64,000 bases of DNA from a bacterium. Lineage in GTDB: Bacteria > ARS69. Position 1 is the stretch's first letter; the number at the start of each line of letters is the position of its first letter. The notes under the pieces are model-generated. The model was not told the DNA's origin and made no database searches. It was given only the letters and a program-made list of their open reading frames with translations. Positions 1 to 8,413 of the stretch are shown piece after piece. Both the position numbers and the translations under genes were made by a program. The DNA is taken from contig JALGZR010000002.1 in the NCBI GenBank assembly GCA_025774805.1, forward strand, positions 1 to 64,000. The letters are read 5' to 3'.

Positions 1-1014
1 GTGCTCGGCGACCGCCGCCTGGACCCGATCGAGGAGGTCTTCGGAGTAGAGGGTCCCGACGTTTCGACGCGCCGCCCGTCGCCCGATCTCTCGGAACACC
101 TTCATGGCCGGATCGGGGACCGGAACGATCTGGAGGCCGGCGGCGCGGATGTCCTCGATCGCCTGCCGATTGTCGGCGCGGGACGAGTTCTTCAACCGCT
201 GAAAGATGTCACCGGCGATCCCCCGGATCGCGCGCCGGGACTCCTCGGACGCCTTGCGCCAGGCCCGCTGCGACAGGACGACCGCGCCGCTCGCGTGGGT
301 GATCGGGACCTCGCTCATGGCGGAGACCTGCGTGTGCCACTGGAGGACGACCCCGGCGTAGGGCGAGCAGTACACGCCGTCGACGAGCCCGGTCTGCAGG
401 CTGGTGTAGACGTCCGTGATGGCGAGCGAGACCGGCACGACCCCGGCCTCGGCGAAGAACGCCTCCGGCAGCGGATCGCCCTCCCAGAGCCACATCTTGG
501 TCTTTCGCAGATCCTCGAGCGCCGCCACCGGCCGCTTCGTGAAAAGGTGGACGAAGCCGACCTCGGCCCAGCCGAGGAGCACGTGGCCGCTCTCCTCCAG
601 GGCGGCTTCGAACTCCTCTCCGAAATCCGCGTAGACACCGTCGATCTCCTCTTCGCTCTCCAGGAGGAACGGGATCTCGAGAACACGCAGTCGGGGGGCG
701 ATCACGCCGAGTCCGTTCCCGGTGAAGCCCCCTCCGTGGAGCTGGCCGCTGCGCATCTTCCTCAGGACGATTCTCTCGTCCCCCTGGACTCCGCCCGCGT
801 AGAACTTGAAGCCGACCTCGTTCCGGGTCGCCTCGCGGGTCCGCTCATCGAGCTCGTGCATCAGCTTCATCCAGGTCGAGCCCTCGGGCGCCAGTGTCGC
901 GACCTTCCACACGATCTCCGGCTTCGGGTCTTTCGCCCACGCGGGATGGAGCGGCCCCCCGGCCGCGAGGAAGAGAGCGGCGAGGGCCCCGGCCCGGAGG
1001 ATGCGAGAAGTCAT
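1..1014 (-). CDS. dctP: TRAP transporter substrate-binding protein, DctP family (3' end cut by window edge)
   Basis: Periplasmic solute receptor of a tripartite ATP-independent transporter for organic acids. The start at 1014 gives a Sec signal peptide (hydrophobic core AALFLAAGG, then HPAWA before KDPKPE). The mature part follows the DctP pattern: VWKVATLAPEGSTWMK, then ALEDLRKTKMW, then VYTSLQTGLVDGVYCSP, where family members contact the ligand. About 338 residues are visible, close to full length, and the stop lies beyond position 1. It starts 13 bases after the stop of the TatT gene, so the two are co-transcribed; membrane subunits DctQ/DctM would be expected just outside the window. The natural substrate cannot be read from the sequence. 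Confidence 0.9.
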   Translation of the reverse strand, partial: MTSRILRAGALAALFLAAGGPLHPAWAKDPKPEIVWKVATLAPEGSTWMKLMHELDERTREATRNEVGFKFYAGGVQGDERIVLRKMRSGQLHGGGFTGNGLGVIAPRLRVLEIPFLLESEEEIDGVYADFGEEFEAALEESGHVLLGWAEVGFVHLFTKRPVAALEDLRKTKMWLWEGDPLPEAFFAEAGVVPVSLAITDVYTSLQTGLVDGVYCSPYAGVVLQWHTQVSAMSEVPITHASGAVVLSQRAWRKASEESRRAIRGIAGDIFQRLKNSSRADNRQAIEDIRAAGLQIVPVPDPAMKVFREIGRRAARRNVGTLYSEDLLDRVQAAVAEH

Positions 1015-1027
1015 GAATCGTCTCCCC

Positions 1028-1903
1028 TCACTCGAAAAGATCTTCGGCTCGCGCCAGCAATGTCCCGGCCTGGCGCCGGGCGATTCGATTGAGGAGCTCC
1101 GCCTCGGGCAGCATTCCCGGGGGAGCGTCGAGCACTTCGCGGAGGGAGGAATCGAAGGCGTCCGGATCGAACGTCTGGACACAGTAGGTCTTCGCGAAGA
1201 ACACCTGCGCGAGGTGCAGGTTCCTCCCGGAGATGGTGAACGCGCGCTCGAACTCGGCGAGCGCGCGGGTGGGATTTCCTCCCAGCATCACCGGTCGGCC
1301 GGCGTGCATCGCTCCGAGGAGGATGCGGGGCATTCCCCAGAAGAGCGTTTCGTCGAGCTCGGCGACGCGCTCGGCCAACCGCATCAGCCGGGCGAGGTCC
1401 GCGACCGCGCTCGGACTCTCGAGGTTGAGCTGAATCCAAAGACCCCAGTTCGCCGCCGCCCAGAGGAGCGCCTCCGCGTCTTCGTCCTCGAGTTCGGCCA
1501 GCGCCCGGTCGACTTCGTCGAAGGTGCCCTCTCTGATCGCCCGCTCCGTCTCGAGCCGGTCGAGCGCGGCCCATCCGTGCTCGGAGCCTTGCTCGTACAA
1601 CCATGATGCGCGCTCGGGATCCTCCTCTTCGACGTAGGCGAAGGCGTACGCGAAGTAGAGCATCGAGGCGAGAACCTCGATCTCCCGGTTGTCCGGGTTC
1701 GTCTCGATCATGCCCTCGAGGAGGAGAAGACTCGTGGGAAGTGCCTCCTCCACGAGCCGGGGATCTTCGCACCGGAGGGCGGCGTCGACGGTGTTCTCGA
1801 GGACGGGAGTCATCACGTTGACCGCGGTGCGCGAGGCGCTGCAACCGCAGAGTGCGAGCAGGCAAGCCCCGGTCACCGCCGCTGCCCATCGATGCGCTCG
1901 CAT
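1028..1903 (-). CDS. TRAP-associated TatT-family lipoprotein
   Basis: A 291-residue protein. The start at 1903 has a strong purine-rich ribosome site (GGGAGGGGAGAGGG) and gives a lipoprotein signal peptide with lipobox LALC at about residues 16-20, so the mature protein is probably lipid-anchored in the periplasm. The rest is almost all helical with TPR-like repeats, including NPTRALAEFERAF and the conserved end VFFAKTYCVQTFDPDAF, as in the TatT (TRAP-associated T component) family. Known TatT proteins form trimers that dock the DctP receptor. Position directly upstream of dctP supports this assignment. Confidence 0.85.
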   Translation of the reverse strand: MRAHRWAAAVTGACLLALCGCSASRTAVNVMTPVLENTVDAALRCEDPRLVEEALPTSLLLLEGMIETNPDNREIEVLASMLYFAYAFAYVEEEDPERASWLYEQGSEHGWAALDRLETERAIREGTFDEVDRALAELEDEDAEALLWAAANWGLWIQLNLESPSAVADLARLMRLAERVAELDETLFWGMPRILLGAMHAGRPVMLGGNPTRALAEFERAFTISGRNLHLAQVFFAKTYCVQTFDPDAFDSSLREVLDAPPGMLPEAELLNRIARRQAGTLLARAEDLFE

Positions 1904-1956
1904 ACCCTCTCCCCTCCCGATGCGATGCGCCAGTGTTCCTTCCGGGACGGGGGCCG

Positions 1957-2997
1957 TCAAGCGATTCTCCGTCCGCGCATCCAACCCTCTCGCTCGAAGT
2001 AGTCGACCAGCCAACGCGTGAGATCCTCGCGCTCGGCGAGCATGCGATCCCGGCGCGCCCTTCGCCGAATCGCGTCGTCGGGATCGGCCAGAATTCGCTC
2101 CGCGACCGTCAGGGCCTCGTCGGGGGATGCGAGGCAGCGCACGAGGTCGTAGCTCTCCTCGAGCTCCTGGAGATATCCGCGTGGCGAGGACGCGACGTAA
2201 AGGGAGGGCACGCCCAGCACGGCCGCCTCGGCCGCGACGGTCGCGCTTTCGCCGATCTGGAGGAGGGCGCATGCGAGAAGATCGTGGAATCGGTGCGCGG
2301 GCAACGAGAGCCGGCGCGGGCCGGAAGCCCGAGCCGTCGGGCTCTCCGCGGAAACCCGCACCGGACCGAGCCGCTCGAGTTGTCCGAGAAGAGTCTCGCG
2401 ATCTCCGATTCCGAGGACCCCCCGGTCGTGACTCGACGTCAGCGCGGGAAACCGGATGACGATCGGCCGCTCCTCCGAGGACAGGCCGACTTCCGTGAGA
2501 ACCCCCGGATCGGGTACGAACCGATCCGGATGCAAGTACGCGAGCTCATGGTAGCTCGGGTGCGCGACATGGGGACCCCGCACGCGTCCCCGCCAGGAGG
2601 ACGAGGTCACGTACGCGGACGCGAGGGGCTGCGCGATTCGATTCGCGAGCGTCGCCGTCTCGTTGTTGTAGAGAACGACCGTCGGAATGCCCCGGAGACG
2701 ACCCGCCAACGTCACGGCCGGCCCCATGCAGCCGGTGATCACATCGGGACGCCACCGGCCGGCGAGCTCCGCGAGTCGAACGGTTCGCGTGAGCCCCTCG
2801 GCGGTCAGACCGAGGAGCCCCCGACCGGATCGGCCGAGCGTCACGTGGGGGATACGGTACGCGTCGAGCAGCTCCGTCGTGACGTCCTTCTCCCGGGACG
2901 CGAAGCGGACATCGTGATCGCGATCCGCCATTTCTTGACGGAAATGGCGAAACACGTGGACGTGAGCCGGGTGCAGAACGTCGACGAGCACTCTCAC
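1957..2997 (-). CDS. DUF354 family protein, GT-B-fold glycosyltransferase-like
   Basis: A 346-residue protein matching the DUF354 family from end to end. It opens with MRVLVDVLHPAHVHVFRHF, has the middle motif VIRFPALTSSHDRG, and the C-terminal nucleotide-sugar-like loop IGESATVAAEAAVLGVPSLY that resembles the donor-binding region of MurG/UDP-GlcNAc epimerase-type GT-B proteins. Members often sit in surface-glycan loci, which agrees with the divergent glycosyltransferase genes beginning at 3129. No catalytic activity is proven for the family. It ends 53 bases before the TatT start and may share its transcript. Confidence 0.75.
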   Translation of the reverse strand: MRVLVDVLHPAHVHVFRHFRQEMADRDHDVRFASREKDVTTELLDAYRIPHVTLGRSGRGLLGLTAEGLTRTVRLAELAGRWRPDVITGCMGPAVTLAGRLRGIPTVVLYNNETATLANRIAQPLASAYVTSSSWRGRVRGPHVAHPSYHELAYLHPDRFVPDPGVLTEVGLSSEERPIVIRFPALTSSHDRGVLGIGDRETLLGQLERLGPVRVSAESPTARASGPRRLSLPAHRFHDLLACALLQIGESATVAAEAAVLGVPSLYVASSPRGYLQELEESYDLVRCLASPDEALTVAERILADPDDAIRRRARRDRMLAEREDLTRWLVDYFEREGWMRGRRIA

Positions 2998-3037
2998 AAC
3001 GCGATCCCGCCGGGGCGGAGGACTTCAGCCCCGCGGA

Positions 3038-3049
3038 AGAGTATACTCT
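3038..3049. promoter_or_regulatory. Perfect 12-bp palindrome in a divergent intergenic region
   Basis: AGAGTATACTCT lies between the divergent DUF354 gene (start 2997) and the GT2 gene (start 3129). It contains TATACT on both strands, so it could serve as a -10 element in either direction or as an operator. It is the most AT-rich spot in the gap. No convincing -35 was found. Confidence 0.3.
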
Positions 3050-3128
3050 GTAGGGGCGGGACACGTCGGCCGGCCCGTAGGAATCGCCGGTCCGAGTGGT
3101 TCGCGCAAAGAGACGCGGGGAGAACTCC

Positions 3129-4082
3129 TTGAAGCTCGTCATCCAGATTCCCTGCCTCGACGAAGAGGACACGCTTCCCCTCACGCTCCGGGACCTCCCG
3201 CGCCGAGTTCCCGGTATCGACGCGATCGAGACGCTGGTCATCGACGACGGCAGCCGGGACGGAACCTCGCGGGTTGCCCGCGAGCAGGGTGTCGACCGGG
3301 TCGTGCGCCTGCCGGTACGGTCGGGCTTGGCCCTCGCCTTCGCCCGGGGCTTGCAGGAGGCGTTGAGCATGGGGGCGGACGTCATCGTCAACACGGACGG
3401 TGATCACCAGTATCGCGGAGAGGACGTGGTCCGGCTGGTCCAGCCGATTCTCCGGGGCGAGGCGGATCTCGTCCTGGGGGCGCGGGATATCGAGTCGATC
3501 ACCCACTTCTCCTCGTTCAAAAAGCCGATCCAGCGGGTCGGAAGCCGGATCGTGCGATGGCTCTCGGGTTGCGACGTCTCCGACGCCGCCTCCGGGTTCC
3601 GGGCGTTTCACCGGGATGCGGCGTGTCAGATCTTCCCCCGCTCCTCGTTCAGCCACACGCTCGACACGCTGATGCAGGCCGGTGCGAAGGGCCTTCGAGT
3701 GGCGGAGATCGCCACCCGGACGAATCCGCAGACCCGCCGCTCCCGGCTGTTTCGCTCGACGACGGAGTACCTGGTCCGGTCGGCCGGAACGCTGATCCGT
3801 CTGACCGCGATCTTCCGGCCGGGACGCCTCTTTCGCTTCGCCGCCGCCGGGGTCTGCCTCACGGCGGGAGTCCTGTGGGTCCTTCCCGGAGCGGAAGGGG
3901 GCATCGCACTGCCTTTCGTCGCCGGCGCGGGTCTCCTTCTCGCGGTCGCGGGATCGGTCGCCGATCGCATCGCGATCCGCCGCCGCAGGCGCACCCCGAA
4001 CCCGGCATCCTCCGGAGGGCCTGCGACGGAACCGGCAGGACCCATTGCGCTGCCCTCCTCTCCCGAACGGATCCGGCACTGA
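3129..4082 (+). CDS. Family 2 glycosyltransferase, dolichol-phosphate-mannose-synthase-like
   Basis: Transfers a sugar from a nucleotide donor, probably to polyprenyl phosphate at the inner membrane. The TTG start at 3129 is preferred because GGGGAG ends seven bases upstream and the protein then begins at the fold with KLVIQIPCLDEEDTLPLTL. Donor-binding VIDDGSRDGT and the metal-binding NTDGDHQY (DxD type) are present, followed by SGCDVSDAASGFRAF, typical of DPM1-like GT2 enzymes. Two hydrophobic segments near the C-terminus (about residues 240-285 of 317) would anchor it. Its stop overlaps the beginning of the next gene, so it forms a pair with the GT-C enzyme that could use its lipid-linked sugar. 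Confidence 0.85.
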   Translation: MKLVIQIPCLDEEDTLPLTLRDLPRRVPGIDAIETLVIDDGSRDGTSRVAREQGVDRVVRLPVRSGLALAFARGLQEALSMGADVIVNTDGDHQYRGEDVVRLVQPILRGEADLVLGARDIESITHFSSFKKPIQRVGSRIVRWLSGCDVSDAASGFRAFHRDAACQIFPRSSFSHTLDTLMQAGAKGLRVAEIATRTNPQTRRSRLFRSTTEYLVRSAGTLIRLTAIFRPGRLFRFAAAGVCLTAGVLWVLPGAEGGIALPFVAGAGLLLAVAGSVADRIAIRRRRRTPNPASSGGPATEPAGPIALPSSPERIRH

Positions 4083-4083
4083 G

Positions 4084-5388
4084 GTGGACGACCCCGATCG
4101 GGAACCGGTGCGTATCGATCGGTTTCTGGCGATCCTCGCGGCCGCCCTCGGAGCGCGCACGCTCGCCGTTCTCGCGATCGGGCGGGACGTCTCCATCCGG
4201 CCGGGAACCGACGCGTTCAAGTACGAGATCACCGCCCGCGCCTTGGCGGACGGGACGTGGCTCACACCCGACGGGCCGCTCGCCCGGGAGCCGCTCTACC
4301 CGTTGATCCTGCTGGTCGGAGACCTCCTTCCCGGAACCGGGATGGCCGGACTCCAGACGCTCCAAATCGCGTTGGGGGCCGTCGTCCCGTTGCTGCTCTA
4401 CGTCGGTCTGAGGCCCGTCCTCTCGGAGCGGGTTCGACTCCTGGCCGCCGCCTGGACGGCGGTCTCCCCCCACCTCCTCTACCTGACTCCCCTCCCCCTG
4501 CGGGAGAACCTGGTGGCACCGCTCGTGACCGCGGTCGTGGTCTTCGGCCTTCGGGCCGCGGCGGGGCGACAGCGCAGCGCGGTGATCGGAGGTATCCTCT
4601 TCGCGCTTCTCGTGCACGCGGACGCGCGGTTTCTTCCCCTCGCCCTCGTCGCCCCCCTCTGCATGCGTATGGTCGCCGGATCGTGGGGGAAGACGCGGAG
4701 GCCGCTCGCGACCGCGACGCTCGTGACGCTCCCCCTCCTGCTTCCGTACTCACTCGTCGTCTCCCGGACCCACGACCGCCCCGTCGTCGTCACCGAGCGA
4801 TTCCTGGGCAAGTGGGGGCAGCGGGCTCTCGGCCGCGAGGAGCCGGCTCGGGGGGAGAGCCCGACGAATCGGCCGGTCGACCGGGAGGACTGGCGACGAC
4901 GATGGCGCGATCAGCGTCGGGTGGACCGGGACCGCATGAGCCCGGAGGAGCTCCGGTACTTCGATACTGGAGGGGAGCCAACTACAGATAATATAGGTAT
5001 TTGGGCGTTTCGATTCCGGGAATACTGGAGGTTCGCGCGATTCGCTCCGGAGTACCGTGCCTATCCGGACGGCCGGTTCGCTCCCCCCTGGTCGCGCCGC
5101 CACCACCTCGTCAGCGCGCTCTCGCTCCTCCCCCTGATCCTGCTGGCCCCGTTCGGTCTCGGACCGTTCCGGAGCGCGGGCTCGATCGCCCGCCGATCCG
5201 TCGCGGCGACTCTCCTCTTCATCGCGGCCCACTGCGCCCTTCACGTCGCAGTCCACGCGCGTGCGCGCTACCGCATCCCGATGGAAGGACTCTTGGCGAT
5301 TCCCGCGGCGATGGGAGCGATGTCTCTCGGCGACCGGGTCCGGCACCGTTTCGCCCGAGAGGCGCCCTCCGAGGATATCGGGCCCTGA
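4084..5388 (+). CDS. Multi-pass GT-C glycosyltransferase, ArnT/PMT-like
   Basis: An integral membrane protein of about 434 residues with roughly nine to ten hydrophobic segments and the early acidic region RPGTDAFKYEITARALADG, matching the catalytic Asp/Glu loop of lipid-phosphate-sugar-dependent GT-C enzymes. A large soluble loop (about residues 240-325) holds an Arg-rich stretch. It probably transfers sugars from polyprenyl-phosphate donors made by the preceding GT2. The GTG at 4084 is chosen for its immediate coupling to the upstream stop; GTG at 4108 is an alternative. Bases 4981-5003 are an odd AT-rich patch with an ATA codon in an otherwise very GC-rich gene. Confidence 0.75.
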   Translation: MDDPDREPVRIDRFLAILAAALGARTLAVLAIGRDVSIRPGTDAFKYEITARALADGTWLTPDGPLAREPLYPLILLVGDLLPGTGMAGLQTLQIALGAVVPLLLYVGLRPVLSERVRLLAAAWTAVSPHLLYLTPLPLRENLVAPLVTAVVVFGLRAAAGRQRSAVIGGILFALLVHADARFLPLALVAPLCMRMVAGSWGKTRRPLATATLVTLPLLLPYSLVVSRTHDRPVVVTERFLGKWGQRALGREEPARGESPTNRPVDREDWRRRWRDQRRVDRDRMSPEELRYFDTGGEPTTDNIGIWAFRFREYWRFARFAPEYRAYPDGRFAPPWSRRHHLVSALSLLPLILLAPFGLGPFRSAGSIARRSVAATLLFIAAHCALHVAVHARARYRIPMEGLLAIPAAMGAMSLGDRVRHRFAREAPSEDIGP

Positions 5389-5558
5389 AAGGCCCCTCTG
5401 GCCTCCCATTGCCCACCCTCTTCTCCCGCCATAAAATGGGAAGAATCGAACACGCTCGGACGTGGGACGTGGAAGGGGAAGTTCGCCCACCGCTTGCCCC
5501 TCGCATCGTCCCGCCCGGCGCAGGAGGAGCGCGCCGCCCCGATCAAGGAGCGAAATCC

Positions 5559-6950
5559 ATGGCCATAGCCGCCGAACGCCCGAAGCCCGTACTCCTTCCT
5601 CAGCTCTGCAAAGGTTGCGGTCGGTGCATCGATGCCTGCCCGAAGCACTGCATCACGTTGGGAGACGAGATCAACCAGACCTCCGGAATGATTCCGGTCG
5701 TCATCGACCTCGACGTGTGCAACGGTTGCGGGCTCTGCATCTCCGCCTGTCCCGAGCCGTACGGACTCACGACCGAGACCTACCAGCTCGAGGACCCGGC
5801 GGACCTCTACGGGGAGCGGGTCCGGGACGTGCCTCCGGAGCCCGAGACCATTCCCGACCGGGAGATTCCGCTTCCCGCCTGCCAGCCGTTGGTCCTCAAA
5901 GGGAACCATGCGGCGGCGATCGGCGCCGTCCTCGCCGGCTGTCGTCACGTCTTCGGGTATCCGATCACCCCCTCGACCGAAGGCGCGGAGCTGATGGCGT
6001 CGTTCCTCCCGAAGCTGAACGGGGTCTTCCTGCAGGCGGTCAGCGAGGTGGCGACGGTCAACCACATGTACGGGTGCGGCGGCGCCGGCCTTCGTTGCAT
6101 GACCTTCACGAGCTCTCCCGGCTTCAGCCTCATGCTCGAGGGGATCTCCTACCTGGTCGGATCCCAGATCCCCGCCGTCTTCGTCCACGTGATGCGGGGT
6201 GGTCCCGGGCTGGGCAACATCGCTCCCGAACAGGCCGACATCAAGCTCGTGTGTCGGGGACTGGGCCACGGAAACACGCACGCGATCGTGCTCGCGCCCA
6301 CGACCCCCCAGGAGATGCTGGACCTGACGATGGAGGCGTTCCGCCTCGCGTTCGAGTATCGAAATCCGGTGGTCATCGCGGCCGACGGCTACCTCGGCCA
6401 GATGACGGGACGGGTCCATCTCCCCGAGACCATGATCGAGCCGGGACTTCCCTCCTGGGCCGTGTACGGCGATGCCGCCCACCGCGGCAATCTGAACAAC
6501 TCCATCCTGCTACACGAGCCCTATCTCGAAGCGCACAACGAGATGCTGTGCGAGAAGTACGACCGGATGATCGCGAAGGAGCAACGAGCGAATTCGTACC
6601 AGACCGACGAAGCGAAGATCCTGGTGGTCTCCTGCACCACGCCCGCACGGATGGCCAAGGGCGCGATCGAACGGGTCCGCCGCGAGGGCGTGCCGGTGGG
6701 GCTTTTCACTCCCCTGACCCTCTGGCCGTTCCCCATCCAATTCTTCAAGCCCCATCTCGAGCACGCCGCCGACATCCTGGTCGTCGAGGCGAGCGCGGGA
6801 CAGCTCGAGGATGAGGTGAGGCTGGCTCTCAGCCACGCCGGGGTCGACGGGATCCGTATCCACAACCTGCGACACATGGGAGGAGTCCTGCCCCAGGAGC
6901 CGGAGATCGCCGACCGGATCCGCGAGGTCGCGAAGGAGGTGATTCGATGA
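5559..6950 (+). CDS. korA: 2-oxoacid:ferredoxin oxidoreductase, fused delta-alpha subunits
   Basis: Part of a CoA-dependent 2-oxoacid (probably 2-oxoglutarate) ferredoxin oxidoreductase. The start at 5559 follows AAGGAG with 8-base spacing. Residues about 15-65 are a two-cluster ferredoxin domain (CKGCGRCIDACP and CNGCGLCISACP), equal to the separate delta subunit of archaeal enzymes. From about residue 110 the alpha domain follows, with the pyrimidine-binding YPITPSTEGAE and later IHNLRHMGGVLPQEPEI. It ends in an ATGA overlap with the beta-gamma gene, so the enzyme is made as two polypeptides. Substrate choice (2-oxoglutarate versus a branched-chain 2-oxoacid) cannot be fixed by eye. Confidence 0.88.
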   Translation: MAIAAERPKPVLLPQLCKGCGRCIDACPKHCITLGDEINQTSGMIPVVIDLDVCNGCGLCISACPEPYGLTTETYQLEDPADLYGERVRDVPPEPETIPDREIPLPACQPLVLKGNHAAAIGAVLAGCRHVFGYPITPSTEGAELMASFLPKLNGVFLQAVSEVATVNHMYGCGGAGLRCMTFTSSPGFSLMLEGISYLVGSQIPAVFVHVMRGGPGLGNIAPEQADIKLVCRGLGHGNTHAIVLAPTTPQEMLDLTMEAFRLAFEYRNPVVIAADGYLGQMTGRVHLPETMIEPGLPSWAVYGDAAHRGNLNNSILLHEPYLEAHNEMLCEKYDRMIAKEQRANSYQTDEAKILVVSCTTPARMAKGAIERVRREGVPVGLFTPLTLWPFPIQFFKPHLEHAADILVVEASAGQLEDEVRLALSHAGVDGIRIHNLRHMGGVLPQEPEIADRIREVAKEVIR

Positions 6951-8395
6951 CCTCGACCAGCGCCTTCTTCCAGCGATTCGACCGTCACGCGGACGGCAAG
7001 GGACTCAAGGGAGCCTCCACCCACTACTGCCCGGGGTGCGGGCACGGACTCGCGCACAAGTACCTCTCGGAAGCCATCACCGAGCTCGGGATTCAGGACC
7101 GCACCGTCGCCATCTCCCCGGTCGGCTGCAGCGTCTTCCTCTACTTCTACTTCGACGTCGGCAACACGCAGGCGGCCCACGGTCGGGCCCCCGCCGTGGC
7201 TCTGGGGCACAAGCTCGCGAATCCGGAGGCCGTGGTCGTGAGCTACCAGGGCGACGGGGATCTGGCCGCGATCGGAATCGCCGAGATCGTGCACGCCGCC
7301 CAGCTCGGAATTCCCATCAGCGTGATCTTCATCAACAACGCGATCTACGGGATGACGGGCGGTCAGATGGCGCCCACCACGCTTCCGGGCCAGACCTCCG
7401 CGACGTGTCCCGCGGGGCGCGGGGCCCTCGAGGGCGAGCCGATGCGCGTGGCCGAGGTGATGGCGACGCTGAGCGGCACGGTCTACGTGGAGAGGACGGC
7501 CCTCTACGACCAAAAGACCCGCCTCCGGACGAAGAAGGCCATTCGCAAGGCCCTCCAGTTGCAAATGGAGGGACGCGGGTTCGGATTCGTCGAGGTTCTC
7601 TCCGAGTGTCCCACCCACCTCAAGATGTCCCCGGTCGAAGCGGAGGTGTGGGTGAAGGAGAACATGGTCCCCATCTTCCCGCTCGGCGTGCTGAAGGACG
7701 AGAAGAAGGAGCCCTGGTTCGAGCTGGGCCGGCGCGAGTTCGACCCGGCTCATGTCCTCGAGCTCGTCGAGGCGACGAGTGTCGAGGACTCGAGGCCGAA
7801 GGTCGGCGACGGGTTCCCCGAGCATCTCGACCCGACGGACATCTCGTTGAAGCTGGCCGGTGCGGGCGGCGACGGCGCACAGACGGCCGCCATGCTCCTC
7901 GCGAAGGCGGCGAGCGACGAGGGACACGACTCGACCCACATTCCGAGCTACGGACCCGAATCGCGGGGCGGCACGTCGTACGCCGACGTGCACATCGCCC
8001 GGGACGAGGTCCTCTCCCCCGCGTCCCCGCAACCGCACGTGCTCGTCGCGTTCAACGCTCCGAGCCTGGCCAAATTCGGCCCGACCGTGCGCGAGGACGG
8101 CATCGTGATCTACGACTCGAGCGTGATCACGGAGGTGCCGGAGTTCCGGAAGGGGGTCCGCGTCCATCCCGTGCCCTGTGCCGAGATCGGGCACAGCCTG
8201 GGCAAGCGGGTGGTCAAGAACGTGGTCGCGTTGGGAGCTCTGATCGAGGCATCGCGGGTCCTCCCCGAGCAGGCCATGCTGACCGCGATCGGCGACAGCC
8301 TGAAGGACAAGTGCGCCATGATCCCGCTCAACGAGGAGGCGTTCCGCTGGGGGGTGAAGGCCGTCCGCGAGGAGATCACCGAGTTCGCCGGCTGA
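6947..8395 (+). CDS. korB: 2-oxoacid:ferredoxin oxidoreductase, fused beta-gamma subunits
   Basis: This 482-residue partner carries the thiamine-diphosphate site. The beta part (about 1-275) has HYCPGCGHG near the N-terminus and the TPP/Mg motif SYQGDGDLAAIG...FINNAIYGMTGGQ. The gamma part (about 285-482) starts with ISLKLAGAGGDGAQTAA and contains IPSYGPESRGGTSYADV, the CoA/inter-domain region of gamma subunits. The usual separate beta and gamma genes are therefore fused here. The start overlaps the stop of the delta-alpha gene by four bases, implying translational coupling and 1:1 synthesis. The reduced ferredoxin it makes could feed the Rnf complex encoded near 18-29 kb. Confidence 0.88.
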   Translation: MTSTSAFFQRFDRHADGKGLKGASTHYCPGCGHGLAHKYLSEAITELGIQDRTVAISPVGCSVFLYFYFDVGNTQAAHGRAPAVALGHKLANPEAVVVSYQGDGDLAAIGIAEIVHAAQLGIPISVIFINNAIYGMTGGQMAPTTLPGQTSATCPAGRGALEGEPMRVAEVMATLSGTVYVERTALYDQKTRLRTKKAIRKALQLQMEGRGFGFVEVLSECPTHLKMSPVEAEVWVKENMVPIFPLGVLKDEKKEPWFELGRREFDPAHVLELVEATSVEDSRPKVGDGFPEHLDPTDISLKLAGAGGDGAQTAAMLLAKAASDEGHDSTHIPSYGPESRGGTSYADVHIARDEVLSPASPQPHVLVAFNAPSLAKFGPTVREDGIVIYDSSVITEVPEFRKGVRVHPVPCAEIGHSLGKRVVKNVVALGALIEASRVLPEQAMLTAIGDSLKDKCAMIPLNEEAFRWGVKAVREEITEFAG

Positions 8396-8413
8396 TGCCC
8401 GGCCCCGTCCGGA

